Of a stretch of 36,397 nucleotides of DNA, positions 1-11,500 are shown one piece after another. Source of the stretch: an uncultured bacterium. GTDB lineage: Bacteria > Verrucomicrobiota > Kiritimatiellia > RFP12 > UBA1067. Both the position numbers and the translations under genes were made by a program. The stretch lies in NCBI GenBank assembly GCA_902800055.1, contig CADCCW010000020.1, positions 1 through 36,397 on the forward strand, in the 5' to 3' direction. Below the pieces are notes generated by a model, which saw nothing but the letters and a program-made list of their open reading frames with translations, was not told where the DNA came from and made no database searches. How positions within the stretch are numbered: the first letter of the stretch is position 1; every line of letters begins with the position of its first letter.

Positions 1-666
1 GCAGCCATCGCGGTCGCCGGCGTACTAGCGTTCGTGACCGCTCTCGTCTCGACGATCCGGATGAATGCGCCATTCTCCGATGTGGTGAATACGCTCTGGA
101 TCCTGGTGCCGACCCTGTTCTCCATTCACCTCGCGCCCAAGGCGCTCGCGCTCATGCGCTCGTTCGTGGAAAAGCGCGAGGCCGAGGCGATCCGTCCCGA
201 GCTCATGTACATCATGAAGGTCGTCTGCGGAATCGGCGGACTGCTGCTGGGCGCGTACCTGCTCCTCTGCTTCGACTCCGACCTCGTGGTGCCGGCGATC
301 GTCGCGGTGGTGTTCGCGCTGCTGATGGTCATCTGCCTCGACCGTCCAGAGATCGTCGGCGTCAAGCCTGGCAACCCGGAGAACTGCGTCGAGGAGATCA
401 TCGCGCTCATCCTCTTCCCCGTCAAGGTAGTGATCGCGCTGATGACTCCGCTGATCGGCCTCGCCACGGTCATCGGCATCGGCTACGGCATTGTGCTGTG
501 GTTCGACAACGGGTTCGGGTCGGCGCTTGCGTTCGGCTTTGCCGCCATCCTCCCGCTCGTGCTGCCGATCTTCGTCTACTTCGGCTACCTGCTCGCGGTC
601 TGCACGCTCGACCTCTACAAGGCGATCGTCTCGATTCCCCGCAAGCTCGACGAGCTCAAGAAGTAG
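1..666 (+). CDS. Polytopic inner-membrane protein, 5' end outside window
   Basis: The reading frame is open from base 1, so the gene begins upstream of the window; the GTG at 34 is probably an internal valine. About 221 residues are visible, with roughly five or six hydrophobic segments and short charged loops (for example around FVEKREAEAIRPE). The C-terminus is a basic amphipathic tail ending in KLDELKK after the last membrane helix. I do not recognise the family and see no catalytic motif. It is the only + strand gene in the first 21 kb and converges on truA across a strong hairpin. A transporter subunit or membrane scaffold is possible, but nothing in the sequence decides this. Confidence 0.6.
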   Translation, partial: AAIAVAGVLAFVTALVSTIRMNAPFSDVVNTLWILVPTLFSIHLAPKALALMRSFVEKREAEAIRPELMYIMKVVCGIGGLLLGAYLLLCFDSDLVVPAIVAVVFALLMVICLDRPEIVGVKPGNPENCVEEIIALILFPVKVVIALMTPLIGLATVIGIGYGIVLWFDNGFGSALAFGFAAILPLVLPIFVYFGYLLAVCTLDLYKAIVSIPRKLDELKK

Positions 667-690
667 TCTTGGCTCCCAGAGCCACCCGCC

Positions 691-718
691 GGGCCATCTG
701 CATTCCCGCAGATGGCCC
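691..718. terminator. Bidirectional hairpin between convergent genes
   Basis: An 11-bp perfect stem (691-701 with 708-718) encloses a 6-nt loop. It lies 24 bp after the membrane-protein stop and 4 bp beyond the truA stop on the other strand. There is no long T-tract on either side, so termination strength is uncertain, but position and symmetry fit a shared terminator. Confidence 0.7.
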
Positions 719-722
719 GCGC

Positions 723-1514
723 TTATTTCGGGATGCTCCCGTAGAAGACCTTCCAGAGGAAGAGTCCGCGCGAAGGCGCGGTCTCGACGCGGGCGGTGCG
801 CGGCGGATGCTCGGTGAGGAGCTCCTTCACCGCCGCAGGGCGCTCGTTGCCCTTGCCGACGGAGATGAGGAAGCCGACCATCGAGCGCACCTGCTTGTAG
901 AGGAAGCCGTCGCCGCGCACGACGAAGACGTAGCGGTGGCCGCTCCTGCGCACCTCGAAGGAGAAGATCCTGCGCACGGTCGTCTCCAGCTCGCGGTTGG
1001 GGTTCGCGGCAAAGGAGAGGAAGTCGTGGCGGCCCACGAAGTACCGGGCGGCTCGGCGCATCGCCTCGAGATCGAGCGGCCGGTGGCAGAAGGTCCAGTA
1101 CGGCGCCAGGTGCGGCGGCAGGATGTCCGCCTGGTAGAGCTGGTAGCGGTATTCCTTGCCCTTCGCCGAGAGGCGCGCGTCGAAGTCCGGCTTCGCGTAG
1201 GACGCCTTCAGCACCCTGACCGACTCCGGCAGGCGCGAGTTCAGCGCGCGCACGAGGTTCTTCGGCGGCACCGGCTTGGTGAGCTCGAAGTGGGCCACGA
1301 AGCCGCGGGCGTGCACGCCGGCGTCGGTGCGCGAAGACCCGTAGACCCTGACTGGCGCGCGTTCGATCCACTCCAGCGCCTCCTCCACCACCTGCTGCAC
1401 GCCGACGGCGTTCTCCTGGAACTGCCAGCCCGAGAAGCCGGTGCCGTCGTAGGCGATGACGACCTTGTACTTGCGCGCGGGACGCGGCGGCGGCTTCTGG
1501 GTCGACCTTGGCAT
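723..1514 (-). CDS. truA: tRNA pseudouridine(38-40) synthase TruA
   Basis: This 263-residue protein matches the TruA family in length and motifs. TruA isomerises uridines 38-40 of the tRNA anticodon stem to pseudouridine in the cytoplasm. The catalytic aspartate is D64 in SSRTDAGVHA. Other family signatures are AYDGTGFSGWQ near the N-terminus, LNSRLPESV, DARLSAKGKEYRYQL and FLYKQVRSMVGFLI. The start lies 12 bp after the manC stop, so it is probably the last gene of a purL-manC-truA transcript. The first 15 residues are a basic, proline-rich extension before the ferredoxin-like fold; no better internal start is evident. Confidence 0.95.
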   Translation of the reverse strand: MPRSTQKPPPRPARKYKVVIAYDGTGFSGWQFQENAVGVQQVVEEALEWIERAPVRVYGSSRTDAGVHARGFVAHFELTKPVPPKNLVRALNSRLPESVRVLKASYAKPDFDARLSAKGKEYRYQLYQADILPPHLAPYWTFCHRPLDLEAMRRAARYFVGRHDFLSFAANPNRELETTVRRIFSFEVRRSGHRYVFVVRGDGFLYKQVRSMVGFLISVGKGNERPAAVKELLTEHPPRTARVETAPSRGLFLWKVFYGSIPK

Positions 1515-1526
1515 GGGGCTGGGAAG

Positions 1527-2527
1527 CTATCTGGAGAAGAGCCGCTTCATCTCCGCGACGCGCGACTTGTCCGCCACCAGCACCGAATCGGGCGTGGTGA
1601 CGACGACGAGGTTCTTCACCCCCAGGAGCGAGATGCGCGCCGAGCGGGCGACGCAGATGTTGCCCTCGGAGTCCACCACGGTGCACGGCCCCTCGCGCAC
1701 GTTGCCGCGGCGGTCGTGGGGGAAGTAGCGGTCGAACGCGCCGTAGCTGCCGACGTCGTCCCAGCCGAAGTCACCCGGCACCACGCGGATGCGCTCCGCC
1801 TTCTCCATCACCGCGAAGTCGAAGGAGATCCTCGGCAGCGCCGCGTAGACGCGCCGGAGCGCGGCGGGGACGGGGACGCCGTCCGCGAGGACGCAGAGGT
1901 CCGGCGCGTGCTTGGCGAAGAGCTTCCTGAAGACGCTGGCGCGGGCGATGAACATCCCCGCGTTCCAGAGATACCCCTGCTTCAGGTAGGCGCGGGCGCG
2001 GCGCTCGGACGGCTTCTCGAAGAACGCACCGGTCTTGGGGTTGATGTAGCCGAAGGAAGTCGACGGGCAGGAGGGCCGGATGCCGACGACGACCACCGCC
2101 TGGGAGCGGGCGGCGACGGCGGCGGCGCGACGGACAACGTCGCGGAAGCGCTCCGGCGCCGTCACCATCTGGTCACTGGGGAAGAATCCGACCACGGGAT
2201 CGCCCTTCGCCGCGGCTGGCGCAGCGGCGCCGACTCCGAGGGCGACGGCGGCGGCGGTGTCGCGGCGGTCCGGCTCGCCGACGACGTTGGCGGCAGGCAG
2301 CTCAGAAAGCTCGCGCCGGGTTGCGGTGGCGAGCTTCGCGGAGGTGACGACGAAGACGTCCTTCGCGCGGGCGATTCCCTTCAGCCTCGACACCGCCTGG
2401 CGGATCAGGCTCTCGCCGCCGAAGACGCGCAGGAACTGCTTGGGGCGCTCCGGCGTCGACAGCGGCCAGAAGCGCTCGCCGCTGCCGCCGGCGAGGATCA
2501 CGGCGCGGAACTGTGGCTTCTCCCCGC

Positions 2528-2531
<4 letters not shown>
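1527..2531 (-). CDS. manC: Mannose-1-phosphate guanylyltransferase
   Basis: The product makes GDP-mannose from mannose-1-phosphate and GTP, supplying surface polysaccharide synthesis. The nucleotidyltransferase signature GGSGERFWPLSTPERPKQF is at residues 15-33, followed by PSDQMV (substrate loop), FGYINP, WNAGMFIARA and DFGWDDVGSYGAF. At 334 residues it is the short form without the C-terminal isomerase domain of bifunctional AlgA-type enzymes. I chose the ATG at 2531 because it overlaps the purL stop as ATGA and leads straight into the Rossmann-like start; the frame continues upstream to 2621 but that part lies inside purL. The overlap implies translational coupling to purL. Confidence 0.92.
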
Positions 2532-6400
<3,869 letters not shown>

Positions 6401-6420
6401 TTCTCTTCTCCTCTTCGGTT

Positions 6421-6434
6421 GTAAATGCGTTTAC
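6421..6434. promoter_or_regulatory. purL: Palindrome in purL leader
   Basis: GTAAA-TGCG-TTTAC is a perfect 5-bp inverted repeat lying between the predicted purL transcription start and its ribosome-binding site. It could be a repressor site or a small leader hairpin. No known operator was matched. Confidence 0.3.
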
Positions 6435-6450
6435 GGTGAAATTCTCCGGT

Positions 6451-6459
6451 ATTATACCA
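6451..6459 (-). promoter_or_regulatory. purL: Extended -10 promoter for purL
   Basis: On the minus strand the sequence is TGGTATAAT, a perfect extended -10 (TGnTATAAT). No -35-like hexamer sits 16-18 bp upstream. It lies about 50 bp before the purL ATG, leaving a leader with a Shine-Dalgarno. The lpxB stop codon TAA (6452-6454) is inside the TATAAT. Confidence 0.65.
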
Positions 6460-7567
6460 AAAACCCCACGATCTTGGTGATGGAATCTCCATCCGAGCGC
6501 AGGAGCGCGGTGGTCTCGGCAAGGCGGCTCTCCGCGAGCCTGCGCACCTCGCCGTCGGCTATGAACCACTTCAGCGCCCTGCGCACGTTGCCGACCGTCA
6601 TGTCCTCCTGCAGCAGCTCCGGCATCGGGTATCCCCTGAGCGGATCGTCCGCCGCCGCACCGCCGCGGCACCGCTCCCAGACGATGTTCGCCAGCCCGAC
6701 ATGGCCGATCTTGATGAGCCGCCGCGCAATGAAGGCCATCACCGCCCCCACCCGGTAGACGAGCACCGTGGGGCAGCCGACGAGCGCCGCCTCCAGCGTC
6801 GCCGTGCCGCTCGCGACCGCCGCGCAGACCGCGTCCTTCAGCACCTCGCGCGCCCCGCCGGAGCGGATTTCCACCGGCGGCGCGTCGGCCCTGCGCCCGC
6901 GCCAGCGCGCCACCGTCCGCTCGATCGCCGCACGCGCCTGGGCGTTCGCCGCCGGGATGACGCAGCGGCAGTCGAGCCCGCGCACCGCCTCCAGCAGCGT
7001 CGGCAAGATGATGCGGATCTCCCCCATCCGCGAGCCCGGCAGCAGCGCGACCAGCTTAATGTCCACCGCCTCCGGACGCCGGCGCCATTCTCCGGCGGCG
7101 AACTCCTCCGCCAGCGGATGGCCGACAAAGTGGGCGAAGCCGGGCCGGAAGAAGGCCGGCTCGAACGGGAAGAAGCAGCAGAGCGCGTCGAGCGACGCCT
7201 CAATCTTCGGAATCCTCGCGCGGTGCCACGCCCAGACCTGGGGACAGACCACGTGCACCGCACGCACCCCCTTCGACTTCGCGTAGGCCGCAAGCCGGAG
7301 GTTCATGCCCGGGTAGTCGACGGTGCAGACCGCGTCCGGCCGCCACTCGTCGATCGCCCGCTCCATCGTGCGCCGCACGCGGAGGAAGAAGAATATCCGC
7401 TTCAGGACTTCCCAGAAGCCGAACACCGCGAGGTCGGCCGTCTTGAAGCCGTAGTCGGCGTAGCCGCGTATCTCCACGCCCGGAAACAGCTCCTGCGCGC
7501 GCGCCGCGATCCGCCGCGCGTAGCCTGCGCCCGACTCCTCGCCGGCGAGCAACATGAGCCGCTTCAT
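6452..7567 (-). CDS. lpxB: Lipid-A-disaccharide synthase
   Basis: LpxB joins UDP-2,3-diacylglucosamine to lipid X to form the lipid A disaccharide at the inner membrane. The 371-residue product opens with the family signature AGEESGAGYARRI and contains YPGMNLRLA, CPQVWAWHRARI, FVGHPLAEEF, LLPGSRMGEI and ASGTATLEAAL, followed by the typical end of the glycosyltransferase-B fold. The ATG at 7567 overlaps the lpxI stop as ATGA, so the two genes are translationally coupled, and lpxI makes the lipid X used here. The last codons Leu-Val-stop are read through the purL promoter. The family often has S-G-D/E-x-S-G at the start; here it is G-E-E-S-G. Confidence 0.95.
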   Translation of the reverse strand: MKRLMLLAGEESGAGYARRIAARAQELFPGVEIRGYADYGFKTADLAVFGFWEVLKRIFFFLRVRRTMERAIDEWRPDAVCTVDYPGMNLRLAAYAKSKGVRAVHVVCPQVWAWHRARIPKIEASLDALCCFFPFEPAFFRPGFAHFVGHPLAEEFAAGEWRRRPEAVDIKLVALLPGSRMGEIRIILPTLLEAVRGLDCRCVIPAANAQARAAIERTVARWRGRRADAPPVEIRSGGAREVLKDAVCAAVASGTATLEAALVGCPTVLVYRVGAVMAFIARRLIKIGHVGLANIVWERCRGGAAADDPLRGYPMPELLQEDMTVGNVRRALKWFIADGEVRRLAESRLAETTALLRSDGDSITKIVGFLV

Positions 7568-8400
7568 GGCCTTGTCGGCGCCGGGGGCAGCCCGCTTTCC
7601 ACGCCCACGATCGCGATTCCATGGCGGTTCGCGTACGCCACCGCCGCCTTGAGGTCGAGGAAGATGAGCCTGCCAGCCTGGAAGGCGAACGCCGTCACGC
7701 CGGCGCGCTTCATCGCCTTCAGCGTCTTCAGCCCTGCGACCGGGATGTCGAAGCGCATGTCGTGGCCCTCGCGAGCGGCCTTGAACACCGTGGCTCCCCG
7801 CCCGCCCAGCCGTCCGCCGCGCGCAATCGCCGCGTTCGTCCCCTCGAACGCCTCGACCGCCAGCACCATTCCGCTCTTCACCATCACCGTCTGGCCGACG
7901 TCGTGGGCGCCCATGTCGCGCGCCACCGCCATCGCGTGGCGGATGTCCGCCTCCTCCGCCACGGACGGCGCGCGCTCGGTGAGGACGCCCGCGCCGGGCA
8001 GGCAGTCCTCCATGAAGAGCGACGCCGGCAGCACCTGGCAGCCGGCCGCCGCGAAGAGCTCGACCAGCTTGTGGAAGATCGAATGCGCGTTCTTGACCGG
8101 CAGCGACTTGAGCGCGGCGCGGATCTCCTCGTCGAACCGCCCGCGGAAGAGCGAGAGCGGGCTGATCTGGCCGGCGAGGATGACGCCGTCGTACCCTTCG
8201 CGGCCGACCCACCTGATTCCCTCGGAGATTCCGCCGAGGGTTATGCCGTGGACATGGTCGGCCGCGGCCCGCGTGGCGCGCGAGGTGGAGCCGGCGATGG
8301 CGACCACGTCGACCTGCGGCACGCCCGCCCGCTTCGCGCCCTTCACGATCAGCTCGGGGTAGCTCCCCGCGCCGGCGATGATGACAAGTTTGGACAACAT
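7564..8400 (-). CDS. lpxI: UDP-2,3-diacylglucosamine diphosphatase LpxI
   Basis: LpxI (DUF1009 family) hydrolyses UDP-2,3-diacylglucosamine to lipid X and UMP, replacing LpxH in many non-gammaproteobacteria. The 278-residue protein starts LSKLVIIAGAGSYPELI and shows GITLGGISEGI, ILAGQISPLSLF, VGQTVMVKSGMVLAVEAFEGT and DIPVAGLKTLKAM, all typical of the family. Two starts are possible: ATG at 8406, immediately after a TATAAT, or ATG at 8400, exactly 6 nt after it. I prefer 8400 because it would suit a leaderless transcript; neither has a Shine-Dalgarno. It is first in a coupled lpxI-lpxB pair. Confidence 0.93.
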   Translation of the reverse strand: MLSKLVIIAGAGSYPELIVKGAKRAGVPQVDVVAIAGSTSRATRAAADHVHGITLGGISEGIRWVGREGYDGVILAGQISPLSLFRGRFDEEIRAALKSLPVKNAHSIFHKLVELFAAAGCQVLPASLFMEDCLPGAGVLTERAPSVAEEADIRHAMAVARDMGAHDVGQTVMVKSGMVLAVEAFEGTNAAIARGGRLGGRGATVFKAAREGHDMRFDIPVAGLKTLKAMKRAGVTAFAFQAGRLIFLDLKAAVAYANRHGIAIVGVESGLPPAPTRP

Positions 8401-8406
8401 GTGCAT

Positions 8407-8412
8407 ATTATA
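8407..8412 (-). promoter_or_regulatory. lpxI: -10 box of lpxI, leaderless arrangement
   Basis: On the minus strand TATAAT sits directly before ATGCAC and the ATG at 8400. No -35 hexamer is visible. The expected transcript start would fall at or next to the start codon. Confidence 0.5.
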
Positions 8413-8538
8413 TCAAAAAATGCGGGAGCGCGGCTCAGCGGCGGGCTGCTCGGATTTTCTTTTAGCCGCAAAGGACACAAAGGTCGCAAAGCTTACTTTG
8501 CGGACTTCGCGAACTTTGCGCGAGACAAATCTGCCGCG
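8413..8538. other. Intergenic with GCAAAG repeat and small hairpin
   Basis: This gap between the lpxI promoter and the end of the giant gene holds a degenerate direct repeat of CGCAAAGG-type units (about 8465-8491). It also holds a 7-bp stem CGCAAAG (8485-8491) pairing with CTTTGCG (8496-8502) around a 4-nt loop. The hairpin lies downstream of the giant gene stop and may end its transcript, but no T-run follows. No ORF is credible here. Confidence 0.45.
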
Positions 8539-11500
8539 CTACCGCAAGTAGTACACCGAGCCGTATGACATGGACATCGATGCCCAGGGCGTGTTGCCGT
8601 AGGCGCCGAGGTTGACGCGGCGGCCGTTGGGCTGCGGCTCGTTCGCGTATGGCGAGTTGCGGTCGCCGGCGTCGATGGCGTCCGAAAGATATCCCCTTGC
8701 CTTGATGAACTCGCCCGCGTTGTTGTACATGCCATACTTCGAGCGGAGATGGACGTCGAAGTTCGCGTTGGCATTGCTAGTGCTGATGACGTTTCCAGAG
8801 ACGTTATAGGAAGTGCCCAGGAAAGAGAATCCTTCATAGCTGCCGCTGTCGACGACCTTGAGCTCCGACTCGAAGTCGGCAAGCGGTGTCAGGAACAGCG
8901 GATCGCCGAAGGTGAGGTTGTCGTAGGTGAGCGTGGCGGTGGACGCGGCGCTCACGTAGTTGGCGTCGGGCTTCCCGGGCGTCTCGGCATCCGCCGCCGC
9001 GAGCCGGCAGTGGGAGAGGTGGAGCTTGCTCGACCCGCGTACGTAGATGTCATGCCCGATGCCGTCCAGAGTCATCTGGCCGTGGCGGTTGCCGAAGATG
9101 ATGCAGTTGTGCATGTTGACGTCGCCGGACTCGACGTGGAGTCCGCCGGGGATGCAGTACGTGTCGCCGAGGTTGTAGGCGATGGTGCAGTTCTCGAAGT
9201 CCACCTTGTCCGTCGCCGAGTTTAGCCGGATGTCGACGGTGCCGCCAGCAACATACGTGGTGGTCATTGAAGACTTGTGCGTCGCCCAGCCGCCCCAGTT
9301 GCCGGTGAAGGTGCAGTTGGTGAAAGCCGAGTTGCCGCTCTTACCGGAAAGCAGAATGATTCCGCCCGTGGATGAGGTTGTATTGACATTTCGGACGGCG
9401 CCGCGGTTACCGCGGAAGTGGCACCTCGTCGCCGTGATCGGCGAGCCGTTCATCCAGATGCAGTCGCCGTTGGCCTGGTCGCGGCCTGCAGTGCTCTCGC
9501 CAAGGCCGGAAGTCAGGACAACGCCGTTGGTCACGAAGAGGCAGTTGTCGATAAAGACCCGGGTCAGGCCCTCGGCGTAGATGGCGCTCCCCTGCGCATG
9601 GCTGCTGCCGAGGTTCACCTTCACGTTGCCGCTGAAGACGCAGTTGGTGAAGGCGGCGACAAATTTTCCATTGAGGTAAGCTCCCCTTCCATAGTCGTCG
9701 TTGGTGCCGCTGGGACCGACGGCCCGACTGTTGACGAACTGGCAGTCGGTCACCGTCAGCGCGCCGACGCCAGTGTTCTCAAGCGCCCGCTTGTAGGCGC
9801 GGGCGAAGATGAGCCGCTCCACCTTGATCGGATTCGCCGCCGCGTTGGCCAGCTTGAGCAGGTCGCGGGTGCCGTTGCCGTCGAGGGTGGAAACCGCCCC
9901 GGGCACGCGCTCGTCGGCACTGTCCTCGACGCCGGTGAATCCGCCGCGGATCGTGAGCGGCGCGGCGATGGTGACGGAAGCGGGCGCAACCGTCTCAACA
10001 ATCGTCCCGGCGATCCACATCTCCGTCTTGTCGGCGTTGCCGGCCAGCGCCCTCTGCGCCTCGGCGAACGAGGCAAAGGCGTTCGCCCAGTTGGAGCCGT
10101 CCTGGAGGCCGTCCGCCCCTTCTCGGACGTGGATGACGGACGCGCCGCCGCCGTGTCCAACGTACGGGGGAAGCGTGCCGGTCACGGTCGCGGAGGTGTT
10201 GACGACGATGGCGCTCTGCCCCGGCGCGGTGACGGTGACGCGCACGTAGAGCGGTTGACCGGGCGTGTAGTATCCAAGGCCCGCAAGCGTCAGCGACTCG
10301 CCGGACTGGACACCGCCCGCGGCAACCGACTCGACCACCGCGCCGCCCTGTGAAAGATCCTCGCCAGAGATCTCGATCTTGAACAGGGCGTTGTATGGCG
10401 TCGATCCGCCGATCGTGGCGGAGACGGTCGGGCGAGTGTCGTCCGCGAAGGAGATCGAGATGTCGCCGGCCGCCAGCGTCGGCAAACCCTGGAAGGTCGA
10501 GGTCGCCGCCTCGGCGGTGTTGCCGTAGGCGCCGAGGTTGACGACGCCGCCGTTCGGCGCGGGCTCGTTCGCGTAGGGCGAGGACGGGTCGCCGGTGTCG
10601 ATGGCGCGCGAGAACGCCGCGGCGGTGTTGGATACGTGGACGTCGATCGAGGAGAGGATTTCGTCGAAGGCTGCGAGCGAGTAGCCGGTGTAGGCGCCGG
10701 AGGTGATGAGGTATGGGGTGATCGCCGAAAGCGGCGTAGCGAAAAGCGGATCGCCGAAAACGTTGTGCTCGCCCATCACGAGGATGTTCGGCAGCGCGGT
10801 GGTGAAGCAGTCGTCGGAATCCTCCTCGAAGAGGCAGTAGTCGATGTCCGCCGTCGCGTCGGCATAGACGTGGATGTCCTTGCCGCAGGCGCGTGACTGG
10901 CCGCCCTTCGCACCGTAGAAGATCGTGTTGCGGACGGTGAGCGCGCCTTTGGAGGCATCTATGCCCGCCGTGCCGTAGGTGCCGTCGATAAGGTTGTAGG
11001 CGAAGGTGCAGTTCTCGACATCGAGCGTGCGGGCGGAATTGTCGGCGGCGAAGACAACCACGCCGCAGCGGTCAGACGATGTGAACCCGTTGTTGTGGCA
11101 CCATTCGCAGGCGTTGCCGGCGAAGATGCAGTTCTGGATGATGCTGCCGTTGCAGTTGCCGGCAAGATAGGCGATTCCACCCCTCTGCGAGCCAGACACG
11201 CCGGCGATGTTCGCGCGGAAGTCGGAGTTGCGGATGGTCATCGGGGCGGCAGTCGCATAGAATGCCGCACCAGCGTTGCCATCGCGGCCGGATCCATTGT
11301 AGCCGCCATTGACCATGGCGGAGGCAAGGCCGTTGGAGACGAAAAGCGAATCGTCGATGAGGACGCTCTTCCACGTCGAAAAGTATGCGCCGAAGCCGGA
11401 GCCCAAGTTGAGCATGTACGCGGACGCGGCAAAGGCGTTGCGGGCGAAGGTGCAGTTCTCGAAGGAGAGCGTCGACTGGGCGGTGCCGGTGAAGGAGCCG

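Noticed and set aside
6421..6434. Enterobacterial PurR box before purL
   Set aside because: The palindrome does not match the PurR consensus ACGCAAACG; only its position is suggestive.
8485..8502. Hairpin as an intrinsic terminator of the giant gene
   Set aside because: A stem exists but no T-tract follows on the relevant strand, so I list it only as a feature of the gap.
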